64,000 nucleotides of DNA from Rheinheimera sp. (GCA_008015325.1 SSFI01000014.1:1-64000), one strand, 5' to 3'. Positions 44,284 through 52,617 are shown, counted from the first letter of the stretch. Numbers and translations: made by a program. Notes: generated from the sequence alone by a model not told the origin.

Positions 44284-44766
44284 ATGATCATCACCAAGGA
44301 CAGCATTGTCCAACTGCATTACCGCGTTTCAGACGCCTCAGGCCTGATTGAAGATTCAGCCAAAGGCGAGCCGATGTTATATCTGCACGGCCACCAGAAT
44401 ATGCTGCCAGCCATTGAGCAGGCCTTGGAAGGCAAAGCGGCCGGCGACGAGTTATCGTTAGTCGTCGAACCAAAAGACGCCTATGGCGAGCGCGACGACA
44501 ATGCCATCCAGAGCATTCAGGTCAAACATTTAAAAGGCGCAAAAAAATGGGCGCCGGGTATGACCGCCATCGTCGAGACAGAACATGGCCCGCGTCAGGT
44601 GAAGATTGTCAAAGTCGGCATGTTTAAAGCCGAAGTGGACGTTAATCACCCACTGGCCGGCAAAACCCTGACTTTTGACCTCAACGTGGTGTCAGTTCGT
44701 CCGGCCACGGCCGAGGAAATCGCCCATGGTCATGCCCATGGCGCTGGTGGCCATCACCACGACTAA
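44284..44766 (+). CDS. slyD: FKBP-type peptidyl-prolyl isomerase SlyD
   Basis: The 160-residue cytosolic protein begins MIITKDSIVQLHYRVSDASGLIEDSAKGEPMLYLHG and has the FKBP core with the inserted chaperone flap (VEPKDAYGERDDNAIQSIQVKHL ... GPRQVKIVKVG). It ends in a short histidine-rich metal-binding tail (HGHAHGAGGHHHD). SlyD combines prolyl isomerase and chaperone activity and delivers nickel to hydrogenase maturation. The tail is shorter than in E. coli. Its neighbour upstream is an exported His-rich protein. Confidence 0.95.
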   Translation: MIITKDSIVQLHYRVSDASGLIEDSAKGEPMLYLHGHQNMLPAIEQALEGKAAGDELSLVVEPKDAYGERDDNAIQSIQVKHLKGAKKWAPGMTAIVETEHGPRQVKIVKVGMFKAEVDVNHPLAGKTLTFDLNVVSVRPATAEEIAHGHAHGAGGHHHD

Positions 44767-44845
44767 TTTTCTCCCTGGCACAGTGGATGGATCTGCTCCA
44801 ACACTGTGCTAGGCTACAAAAATCTTCCGCCTCGCAGTTTGCCGC

Positions 44846-45799
44846 ATGAAAATTCTGTTGTCGTTGTTTGTTGCGACTTTACTGTTATTCGGCCTGAACC
44901 TGTACAGGTTGCAGTCGGCTGCACCTGAAGCGTCTTCGCAGCCCATGGCACATCTTAGCCAGCCGAAGCTGCCAGCGTTACAGCCGGAACAACAGATCCT
45001 GCAAATCCAGCAAAGCAGTCATAGGCAGTTTCGTATTCAATGGGGCATGAATCCGGAAGCGCCATTTTTTATCATCGAAGGACCGGATCAGGCCACAGGA
45101 TTCTGTGATGTGCTGGTGGAACGCCTGCAGGTGTATTTACCGGATGTCCGACATCAGTTTTTGACAGAGCCACAATCCCGCATTCGTCAGCGTATCGACG
45201 CCAAAGAACACCTCTGTTACCCCTGCGCTTTGTATACTGCAGACCCGGCCGCGCAACAAGGCCGGCTATTCAGTAAACCTACCCATTATTACCGGCCGCA
45301 CGGCATCATTACCCGACCGGAGCTGGCCGGCGAAATCAGTCGGCGCTTTGGTCATCCGGTCGACCTGGCCAAACTGCTGCAAAGTGAATTACGCTTTGGT
45401 TTTCCGTCGCAGCGCCGTTATGGCAAACTGCAGCCGTTGCTTGATGAGCATCGCCTGCATAGCCCGAATCATGTCAGTTTTGACACCGGCAAAGACGCCA
45501 GTATGTTGCACCTGCAGATGCTCAGTCAGCAACAGCTGGACGTCACCATCGACTATGTCAGCAGCCTGAATTTTTATGCCATGCATGTACAGCGCAAGCT
45601 GGTGTTCCTGCCGATCGCCGGTTATCAGGACTGGCTGGCCGGTGCTGTCGCTTGTCCCGACAACAGCTGGGGCCAGCTGGCTGTGCTGAGGGTAAATGCC
45701 GTGATCAACCGGCTGCGTGAGGACCGTGCCTTGCAACAAAATCTGCAATTCTGGTTCGGTGAGGGCGTACCGCCCTTCCCGTCAGAACCGGCGCATTAA
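44846..45799 (+). CDS. Periplasmic binding-protein-like protein (TIGR02285-like)
   Basis: The 317-residue product has an N-terminal hydrophobic segment (ILLSLFVATLLLFGLNLYRL). A two-lobed family-3 binding-protein-like fold follows: FRIQWGMNPEAPFFIIEGPDQATGFCDVLVERLQVYLPDVRHQF, then EHLCYPCALYTADPAAQQGRLFSKPTHYYRPHGIITR. The 'G..D.....L...lP' layout resembles TIGR02285-type proteins, which are orphan periplasmic proteins common in motile gammaproteobacteria. Ligand and role are unknown. It lies 92 bases upstream of the large penicillin-binding protein gene on the same strand. Confidence 0.7.
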   Translation: MKILLSLFVATLLLFGLNLYRLQSAAPEASSQPMAHLSQPKLPALQPEQQILQIQQSSHRQFRIQWGMNPEAPFFIIEGPDQATGFCDVLVERLQVYLPDVRHQFLTEPQSRIRQRIDAKEHLCYPCALYTADPAAQQGRLFSKPTHYYRPHGIITRPELAGEISRRFGHPVDLAKLLQSELRFGFPSQRRYGKLQPLLDEHRLHSPNHVSFDTGKDASMLHLQMLSQQQLDVTIDYVSSLNFYAMHVQRKLVFLPIAGYQDWLAGAVACPDNSWGQLAVLRVNAVINRLREDRALQQNLQFWFGEGVPPFPSEPAH

Positions 45800-45891
45800 G
45801 CTGCGGCGGTATGGAAATTTAAGCTGCATTCCGGCGCACTTCAGGCTAAAATCTGCGGCTGTTTTTTCAGCTCAGCAAATGGACTCAGCCG

Positions 45892-48800
45892 TTGTCACCG
45901 CAACTTCCTCTTGAAAACATTCAGTTTGATAATTACCGGGAACAACCAGCTGTGACGCCTCCGACTGAACCGGCTGTGGTGGTACAGCGCCGTTCTTTAA
46001 TTCCGGTGTTATTACTGTTGTTGCTGGCAGCTTTGGCTGTGCTAGTCGCTTTTGAGATGCGCACTGCGTATTACAGCGCCAAACCAATCAGCGATTATGC
46101 GAAAACGCTCACTTATCAATTACAAAATGCACCAGCCAGCCGGGTCATCTATCCAGGTGCCGGCCCTTTTGACGAACGTCATGGCTACACCAAATTACCG
46201 GATTTATTAGCACGGTTACAGGAACGCGGTTTTGTCATCCGCGCTCAGGCTGAATTCTCGCCGGCGATGCAAAGTTTTGCGGCACAAGGTTTTTTTCCAC
46301 CATACCGCGAAAAAGTCCAAAGCGGCTTATTTCTGGCCGATTGTCGCAACGAAACCATTTTTGATTTTAATTACCCGCAACGGGTCTATCAGCATCCGCA
46401 ACAAATTCCGTTGCTGGTTGCCCATAGTCTGTTATTTATTGAAAACCGCAACCTGCTGACTATTCCGCCACAAGCCAACCCGGTAATGGACTGGCCGCGT
46501 TTTGTAATGGCGGCGGTCAGTCAGGTTGGCAAAGTGCTGGCGATTGGCGGTCAGTCGGCAGGTGGCTCGACGCTTGCGACCCAAATTGAAAAATTCCGCC
46601 ACTCACCGATGGGCCTGACCCAGAGCTTTGAAGACAAAGCCATCCAGATCATCTCCGGTACTATCCGTGCTTATCAGCACGGCCCGAATACCCAGGGTGT
46701 GCGTACCCGGATTGTGCAGGATTATCTCAATACAGTGCCGCTGTCATCCGCGCCGGGACACGGTGAAGTGCATGGCGTCGGCGACGCGTTATACGCCTGG
46801 TTTGGCACCGATTTTAACCGCGCCAATATGCTGCTGGCGCAGCCGGAACAGGCGGAGACTGCAACCGAACGGGCGCGTTATTTCCGCCAGATGCTGTCAT
46901 TGATGATTGCCCAGCGCCGGCCTTCTTATTACCTGCTGCAAGGCCATGCCGATCTGGAAGAACTGACTAACAGCCATATCCGTTTGCTGGCCCGTGCCGG
47001 TATTATCGATGCGTCCTTGCGCGACAAGGCGCTGAATGAACAGCTGACTTTTGTCCGGTTGCAGGCCAATAAAGCCAAAGACGAAGCTGACAGCCGCAAA
47101 GGCATCAATTCAGCGCGGCTGCGGCTTGGTAATCTGCTGAATCAGCCGATGTACGACCTAGACCGGCTGGATTTAAATGCCCACAGTACTTTACACGGCG
47201 ACGTGCAGCAAAAAGTCAGTGCTTATTTAAAAAGCCTGGCGAACCCGAACACTGCCGCACAGCACGGCCTGATTGGTGAGCGGCTGCTGTCGGCTTCCCG
47301 TACCGGCGATGTGCTCTATAGCTTCACCCTGTTTGAGAAAACCGCCGATGGCAACAGAGTGCGGGTGCAAACTGACAGTACCGACCAGCCGTTTGACTTA
47401 AACGAACACAGCAAACTGGAGCTGGGCTCAACCGCCAAGCTGCGGGTGCTCGCCAGCTATCTGGAAATTATCGCCGAATTGCATCAGGCCTTTGTCGACG
47501 AACTCCCCGACAGCCTGCTGACGATGGACATCGCGCCTAACGACCACATCACGCGCTGGGCTGCGAACTATATGGCGACCACCGCAGATCGCAGCCTGCC
47601 GGCTATGTTAGAAGCTTCGCTGGAACGCACTTATTCTGCCTCACCGGCCGAACGGTTTTTTACCGGTGGCGGTCTTCAGGTGTTTAACAATTTCAACAAA
47701 GACGAAGACGGCAAAGTCCCGTCCATTCGTCAGTCATTACAGCAATCACATAACCTGCCATTTGTCCGTCTGCTGCGCGATATTGTCAGCTACGCCAGCA
47801 GTTATCAGACGCAAGGCAGCACCTCGTTATTGCTGCGCGCCGACAATGACCCGAAACGGGAAGAATATCTGCGCAAGTTTGTCGACAAAGAAGGCAGCGA
47901 ATTTCTGCGCCGCTTCTTCCGCAAGTATCAGCAAAAGCCGATGGAAGAGCGGCTGGAAACCTTTTTTGATGGTCTGAAGCAAACGCCGGACCGCCTGGCT
48001 GCCGTGCACCGCTATTTATTGCCGGACGCCAGCTTCACCGACTTCGCTGCTTTTTTACGCAACAAACTACCGGACAGCGACAAACTGACCAATAAAAAAC
48101 TGCAGGATATGTATGCGCAGTACGGCCCGGGCAAATTCAGCCTGCCGGATCAGGGTTATATTGCCGGCGCCCACCCGCTGGAACTCTGGGTACTGAATTA
48201 TCTGAATAATCACCCGAAAGCGACGATGAAAGAAGTGATCGAAGCCAGTGCCGAACAGCGCCAGCAGGTCTATCGCTGGTTGTTTAAAACGCCAAACCGC
48301 AAAGCGCGCGACGCCCGCATCCGTATCATGCTCGAAGTCGAAGCCTTTACCGACATTCATCAGCGCTGGGCCAAACTCGGTTATCCGTTTGATCACTTAG
48401 TGCCGAGCCTGGGTACTGCACTGGGTAGTTCCGGCGACCGACCGGCTGCGCTCGCTGAACTGATGGGCATTATCCAGAATGATGGCATACGTTTGCCGAC
48501 TATTCGCATCGACAGCCTGCATTTTGCCGCGCGCACGCCGTACGAAGTGCAGCTGGGCTTTAATGCCAGCGCCGGCGAACGTGTGATGCGGCCCGAAGTC
48601 GCGCGAGCGCTGAAAAAAGCCTTAGGTCAAGTGGTTGCGGACGGCACAGCACGACGGTTAAACGGCAGTTTTGTCAAAGCAGACAGCTCACCTTTACAGG
48701 TAGGCGGCAAAACCGGTACCGGTGATAACCGCGTGGCGACACAAGTGATCCGCGGCAAAACGGTTGCATCCACCGCGACCAGCCGCACCGCCACTTTTGT

Positions 48801-48975
48801 ATTTTATTTAGGCGACAGCTATTTCGGCACCCTGACCGCATTTGTACCAGGTAAAGGCGCTGATGATTTCAGCTTCACCTCTGCCCTGCCACTGCAGGTA
48901 CTCAAAGGTATGGCGCCGATACTGCGGCCTTATGTGGTCAAAACCAGCCCAATGTGTCAGCCGGTACAGCGTTAA
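45892..48975 (+). CDS. Bifunctional class A penicillin-binding protein, unusual long form
   Basis: The 1027-residue protein has one TM helix (SLIPVLLLLLLAALAVLVAFEM). A GT51 glycosyltransferase domain follows (SLLFIENRNLLT, GGSTLATQIEKFRHSP, DKAIQIISGTIRAYQ). The C-terminal transpeptidase-like domain shows GSTAKLRV (SxxK, S513), QSHN (SxN) and GGKTGTGDN (KTG, K940). About 150 extra residues separate the SxN and KTG motifs, much longer than in PBP1a/1b. It should polymerise and possibly cross-link peptidoglycan in the periplasm. The first in-frame start that retains the TM helix is TTG 45892; no in-frame ATG precedes the helix. An 11-codon frame (ATG 45879) overlaps this start. Confidence 0.85.
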   Translation: MSPQLPLENIQFDNYREQPAVTPPTEPAVVVQRRSLIPVLLLLLLAALAVLVAFEMRTAYYSAKPISDYAKTLTYQLQNAPASRVIYPGAGPFDERHGYTKLPDLLARLQERGFVIRAQAEFSPAMQSFAAQGFFPPYREKVQSGLFLADCRNETIFDFNYPQRVYQHPQQIPLLVAHSLLFIENRNLLTIPPQANPVMDWPRFVMAAVSQVGKVLAIGGQSAGGSTLATQIEKFRHSPMGLTQSFEDKAIQIISGTIRAYQHGPNTQGVRTRIVQDYLNTVPLSSAPGHGEVHGVGDALYAWFGTDFNRANMLLAQPEQAETATERARYFRQMLSLMIAQRRPSYYLLQGHADLEELTNSHIRLLARAGIIDASLRDKALNEQLTFVRLQANKAKDEADSRKGINSARLRLGNLLNQPMYDLDRLDLNAHSTLHGDVQQKVSAYLKSLANPNTAAQHGLIGERLLSASRTGDVLYSFTLFEKTADGNRVRVQTDSTDQPFDLNEHSKLELGSTAKLRVLASYLEIIAELHQAFVDELPDSLLTMDIAPNDHITRWAANYMATTADRSLPAMLEASLERTYSASPAERFFTGGGLQVFNNFNKDEDGKVPSIRQSLQQSHNLPFVRLLRDIVSYASSYQTQGSTSLLLRADNDPKREEYLRKFVDKEGSEFLRRFFRKYQQKPMEERLETFFDGLKQTPDRLAAVHRYLLPDASFTDFAAFLRNKLPDSDKLTNKKLQDMYAQYGPGKFSLPDQGYIAGAHPLELWVLNYLNNHPKATMKEVIEASAEQRQQVYRWLFKTPNRKARDARIRIMLEVEAFTDIHQRWAKLGYPFDHLVPSLGTALGSSGDRPAALAELMGIIQNDGIRLPTIRIDSLHFAARTPYEVQLGFNASAGERVMRPEVARALKKALGQVVADGTARRLNGSFVKADSSPLQVGGKTGTGDNRVATQVIRGKTVASTATSRTATFVFYLGDSYFGTLTAFVPGKGADDFSFTSALPLQVLKGMAPILRPYVVKTSPMCQPVQR

Positions 48976-49511
48976 TTTGAGGGCCGGCTGATTTGATAAC
49001 GCACTTCAGCCGGTTTTGCACTGCACTGAACCATGTCACACTGAACCATGTCACACTGACGCATGCCACACTGACGGACTAAGCGCAGTGCCGCCAGGTT
49101 TTGCGGCTGCATGCTGGCAAAAACCTGGAAAAATCCAAGCGCAAAGGCTCGTTCAATCAGCGCTGAATAGGCTGTCCTGGCAAGTCCAGGCTGCTGACGG
49201 CCCGGCAGCAACATAATTCCCAGTTCCAGTAAACCCAAAGCAGGTTCGATGTTAAATACCGCCAGCATACCGGCCAACTGTTGCTGCGGGTTTTCTAATG
49301 CCAGATAAAATTTTTGCCGTTGCGGTTGTTGGTTTGCTTCAGCGCAAGCTGCGATACGGTCGATGGCATCAGCGTCGGTCAGTAATTGCCCGACAAACTG
49401 CTGAGTACGGGCGTCGGTGTAAATCGCCACAAGTACGCTGGCATCGGCTGCACACACCGGTCGCAGCCGGCAGCCAGCCTGTTGCAAAGTGAAGTCAGCA
49501 ACCGACAGCAT
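48972..49511 (-). CDS. GNAT family N-acetyltransferase, coupled to the borosin-type methyltransferase
   Basis: The 179-residue protein shows a GNAT fold: CRLRPVCAADASVLVAIYTDARTQQFVG (N-terminal strand/helix), LLELGIMLLPGRQQPGLARTAYSALIERAFALGFFQVFASMQPQNLAALRLVRQCGM, where LPGRQQPGLA replaces the acetyl-CoA loop. It ends in a variable Cys/Met-rich tail (MRQCDMVQCDMVQCS) built from 15-base tandem repeats. Its ATG overlaps the stop of the upstream methyltransferase gene (TGATG), so the two are made together. Acetylation target is unknown; because of the coupling it is a candidate tailoring enzyme of the putative borosin pathway, but a RimJ/RimL-like housekeeping role is also possible. Confidence 0.75.
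   Translation of the reverse strand: MLSVADFTLQQAGCRLRPVCAADASVLVAIYTDARTQQFVGQLLTDADAIDRIAACAEANQQPQRQKFYLALENPQQQLAGMLAVFNIEPALGLLELGIMLLPGRQQPGLARTAYSALIERAFALGFFQVFASMQPQNLAALRLVRQCGMRQCDMVQCDMVQCSAKPAEVRYQISRPSN
49032..49076. repeat. 15-bp tandem repeat within the GNAT gene
   Basis: Three consecutive 15-base units start at 49032, 49047 and 49062. The first two are almost identical (CATGTCACACTGAAC and CATGTCACACTGACG) and the third differs by one more base. Being a multiple of three, copy-number change keeps the GNAT frame and adds or removes five residues (QCDMV type). Confidence 0.85.
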
Positions 49512-50293
49512 CAGCGCTCCTGCAACGCCTGCAGCCTCGCCAGCATTTGGGAGTTTTTCTGTAGCGACCGGGACGGCGGCAACACCAGCGTTGATTTCAG
49601 TGTCAGGCGCGCGGTCGGTAGATCGCCAAGCGCAATCCAGTCCATCCGCGGCTGTTCAAACGGCATACTGGCGGCTTCATAAATCACCACCTGATGCTCA
49701 GCAGGATAGTGCGGCGCCAATAATTCAACCAACAACAGCAATTCAGCCTCGCCGGTATCAAACCGGGCAATGCTGCGATCGCCGGCCAGACTGATTTGCC
49801 ATAACACCAGATAAGCGCTCGGGTCCACCACGCGCTGATAGAACATAAACTGACTGGCTTCATAATACTGACAACCAACCCGGCCCGGATCTATGCCCAA
49901 ATCAGCGTGCAGGCAATCTGCCGCACTGATACCAGCCAGCATCTGCGCGTCATAACCTCCCTGCCGCGCCAGCGCTATTACTTTGTGCGGCGCATAAGCA
50001 AAAACGCCGGGATGACCATAAAAAGCACCGACGACAAACTTGCCGGCCCGCACTTCGGTCAGCATCAAATCAATCATCTGCTGATAGGTTTCATGGCGGG
50101 ATTTACCCAATTCATACAGCGGCGCAAAGCTGCGGACATCGTGATGCATCGTCTGCAACCATTGCTCGGTGATCGCGTCAGTCACCGCAGCAAACACCAC
50201 ATCGGCAGCCTGCAAGTGGCTTTTGGCTACCGGAGTGATATGGGCGCATAACATAATGCCTGTCCCCAGAACAACCAGTCTGCCCTTTTGCAT
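49511..50293 (-). CDS. Borosin-type alpha-N-methyltransferase (SonM-like, stand-alone)
   Basis: The 260-residue protein has the tetrapyrrole-methylase fold: VVLGTGIMLCAHITPVAKSHLQAADVVF at the N-terminus and AFYGHPGVFAYAPHKVI as the SAM-binding region. The segments RHETYQQM, AGISAADCLHADLGIDPG, CQYYEASQFMF and LVLWQISLAGD are shared, as I recall, with SonM of Shewanella oneidensis. SonM N-methylates the backbone of a separate precursor peptide. Catalytic residues known from OphMA/SonM appear as Y60, R66, Y70 and Y92. It lacks a fused peptide tail, so it acts on a separate substrate, most likely the divergent gene at 50536. It overlaps the GNAT gene downstream. Confidence 0.88.
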   Translation of the reverse strand: MQKGRLVVLGTGIMLCAHITPVAKSHLQAADVVFAAVTDAITEQWLQTMHHDVRSFAPLYELGKSRHETYQQMIDLMLTEVRAGKFVVGAFYGHPGVFAYAPHKVIALARQGGYDAQMLAGISAADCLHADLGIDPGRVGCQYYEASQFMFYQRVVDPSAYLVLWQISLAGDRSIARFDTGEAELLLLVELLAPHYPAEHQVVIYEAASMPFEQPRMDWIALGDLPTARLTLKSTLVLPPSRSLQKNSQMLARLQALQER

Positions 50294-50535
50294 AAATTTA
50301 ATAATCCTGATAAACGAAGACCGATGATTAACATAGCACCAGTGGTTAAAGCAACAACATCAGCCCAATGTTGACACGTGACTAAAGATCTCAAAGCATG
50401 ACTGTGAAATTAGCTTTTCAGTCGGCCCAGAACCTGTTTTACTGACACATTGGTACCGGTAAATACCGGCACAGCCTGTTCAAATCGGACTGCACGTCTG
50501 TGTCTGTCGCTATGTTTCAGCATAAGGAAGATATT

Positions 50536-50802
50536 ATGTCAGAGTTAGTCGAGGTCTTAGCACAGCTGGCGATCAGTACTGCGCCTGCTTCAGCACGCCA
50601 GGATGAGATTATTCGTATTGCAGCGACAGTTCAGTTATCAGCAGAATTAACTGACGCAATGCAAAATGCTGATTTGTCGGGATTAATTCAGGCCGCAGGG
50701 ATACCAGGTCGCGGCTGTTTCCTGATTGTCGCGCCGGACGAACCCGAACAACCTGATGAAGACGAACCGGAAGATCCGCCAGTGAAAATCCAGCAACACT
50801 AA
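50536..50802 (+). CDS. Putative borosin precursor peptide
   Basis: The 88-residue product starts at ATG 50536 (AAGGAAG upstream). Residues 1-55 are a helical domain (MSELVEVLAQLAISTAPASA, then EIIRIAATVQLSAELTDAMQ and NADLSGLIQAAG), the layout of the borosin-binding domain of SonA-type precursors. After IPGRG (56-60) comes a short hydrophobic stretch CFLIVAP (61-67) and an acidic, proline-rich tail (DEPEQPDEDEPEDPP) ending VKIQQH. In known precursors the N-methylated core is a similar hydrophobic stretch right after the helical domain. It is divergent from the methyltransferase (242 bases between starts) and 16 bases upstream of a diguanylate cyclase gene. An upstream start at 50500 is less likely. 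Precursor identity is inference from architecture and context. Confidence 0.72.
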   Translation: MSELVEVLAQLAISTAPASARQDEIIRIAATVQLSAELTDAMQNADLSGLIQAAGIPGRGCFLIVAPDEPEQPDEDEPEDPPVKIQQH

Positions 50803-50818
50803 AGAGCCTTTAGTCGTT

Positions 50819-52594
50819 ATGTATCGGTGGCAACGTTGGTTTGGCGCAGCCTTGTTGGTGATCTGTTCACAAACTGGCTGGGCTGACAAAAAAACAGATC
50901 TTGATCAGTTGCTGCTCGCAGCCGATGAGCAGCGCAGTGCCAGTCCGGAGCGCTACGAGGCGTTGTTGAATCAACTTCGCCTTGCTACTGCTGAAATGAC
51001 TGCGGAACAGCGCGATTATTTGAACTTTTTACTGGCATATCAGGCCGCTTACACCGATCAGTATCAACAGGCTGAGCAACTGTTTAAAGCTTTAATGTTG
51101 CCGACAAAACCGGTGATCTTGCGTTTTCGCGCGGCTTTTACGCTGGCAAATGTGCAGATTGTGCGCCGGCAATTTGTTGATGCATTTTCCAGCCTGGCCT
51201 TTGCGATGTCTATGTTGCCTGAAGTTGAAGATGCAAAATGGCGCAATCGTGCCTTGTTAAGTGCTGCCAATATCTATTCCGAATCAGGGCTCTTTCGGGA
51301 AAGCGAGGATTTTCTGCAGCAATTGGTCAGGGCAAAACTGGAACCCAGAGATCTGTGCATCAGCCAATATCTGCATGTACAAAATCAGCAGGCGCTGAAT
51401 ATAACCCAGACCATAGCTGAAATTGAGCAGGTTTCTGCACAATGCGAACAGGCAGGTGAACACATGATCGCGCAGCTGGCTAATGTGCATCGCGCCATTT
51501 TCCACCTGAACAACAAAGCGCCGCAAGATGCCCTGAGCTTCATGCTGAAATCAATGCCGGAGATTGAAAAAACCCGTTACAACAGATTGTTAATCCAGGC
51601 ATATCAGGTGACTGCACAGGCACAGGCTGAACTCGGTAAAACGGCTGACGCTATGCAGATGCTGGCAAAATTAATTCAAACAGCACATAACCTGCCCAAC
51701 AGCACTCCGCTGGTTGCCGGTCTGAAGCTTCAGGCTGAATTGCTGGCCAAACAGGGTAATTTTGAAGCCGCATTTCTGGCCCACCAGCAATTTGCCGATG
51801 CAGAGCGTGCAATGCGCGACGAGCGTTCAGCACAGGCTCTGGCTTACCAGCGGGCCCAGGGCGAATTGCTGAATAAAAATCAACAGTTGCGTCTGGTGAA
51901 AGAAGAGTTCCGTGTACTGGAACTGGAATCACAGCTCAAAGATCAACGTGAACAGCGCAGCATGATTTATATCACGCTGTTAAGTACTGCCAGTATTCTG
52001 CTGATTTACATCACTTATCGCCTGCTACGCCGGCACCGCTATTACAAACTGGCGGCGGAAAATGACGGCCTGACCGGCATCAGTAACCGGCACTTTTTTG
52101 ATTTGCAGCTGCAAAAGCAGGTCAAACGCTGCAAACAACAGCAAAAGTCTTTGGGCGTGATTGTGTTTGATCTGGATTTGTTCAAGCAGATTAATGACAA
52201 ATACGGCCATGAGATTGGCGATAAAGCGCTGCAGGCCACAGTCCAAATCTGTAACCATTTTATTCGTAGCGGCGATATTTTTGGCCGGATCGGTGGCGAG
52301 GAATTTGCGATCGTACTGCCTGACTGTCAGCCAGATAAGGTACTGATGCTGGCGGAAATTTGCCGGGACGCCATTGAGCAGCTCGATTGCAGCGAGATCC
52401 AGCCCGGACTCAAACTCAGCGCCAGCTTTGGCGTGTCCTACAGTCAGATCAGTGGCTATCAGGCGAATGATCTGATGCGACATGCCGATCAGGCATTGTA
52501 CCTCGCCAAATACAATGGCCGTAACCGTGTTGAAAGTTATGATCAGATGCAGCCACATCCTGGGCGGTCGCTGATCAATTCGCCTTCGCGATAA
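50819..52594 (+). CDS. TPR-containing membrane diguanylate cyclase (GGEEF)
   Basis: The 591-residue protein has a signal peptide (ends GWADKK). A periplasmic helical repeat region of TPR type (residues about 30-330) and a coiled coil (LLNKNQQLRLVKEEFRVLELESQLKDQ) lead to one TM helix (YITLLSTASILLIYITYRLL). The cytosolic GGDEF domain has the active motif GGEEF at 492-496 and an inhibitory-site RxxD (RSGD) five residues before it. It should make cyclic-di-GMP in response to something bound by the periplasmic repeats. It starts 16 bases after the putative borosin precursor and is probably on the same transcript. Confidence 0.9.
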   Translation: MYRWQRWFGAALLVICSQTGWADKKTDLDQLLLAADEQRSASPERYEALLNQLRLATAEMTAEQRDYLNFLLAYQAAYTDQYQQAEQLFKALMLPTKPVILRFRAAFTLANVQIVRRQFVDAFSSLAFAMSMLPEVEDAKWRNRALLSAANIYSESGLFRESEDFLQQLVRAKLEPRDLCISQYLHVQNQQALNITQTIAEIEQVSAQCEQAGEHMIAQLANVHRAIFHLNNKAPQDALSFMLKSMPEIEKTRYNRLLIQAYQVTAQAQAELGKTADAMQMLAKLIQTAHNLPNSTPLVAGLKLQAELLAKQGNFEAAFLAHQQFADAERAMRDERSAQALAYQRAQGELLNKNQQLRLVKEEFRVLELESQLKDQREQRSMIYITLLSTASILLIYITYRLLRRHRYYKLAAENDGLTGISNRHFFDLQLQKQVKRCKQQQKSLGVIVFDLDLFKQINDKYGHEIGDKALQATVQICNHFIRSGDIFGRIGGEEFAIVLPDCQPDKVLMLAEICRDAIEQLDCSEIQPGLKLSASFGVSYSQISGYQANDLMRHADQALYLAKYNGRNRVESYDQMQPHPGRSLINSPSR

Positions 52595-52617
52595 GCTGAC
52601 GCCGGCGAAATCCAGAT

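Noticed and set aside
49032..49076. Tandem repeat considered as a CRISPR array
   Set aside because: Units of 15 bases are directly adjacent without spacers and lie inside a coding frame; no cas genes are near.
50371..50399. TTGACA hexamer in the precursor-methyltransferase intergenic region as a promoter for the precursor gene
   Set aside because: The hexamer is perfect, but the sequence 17 bases on (AAGCAT) is a poor -10 and no better spacing was found, so a promoter is not claimed.
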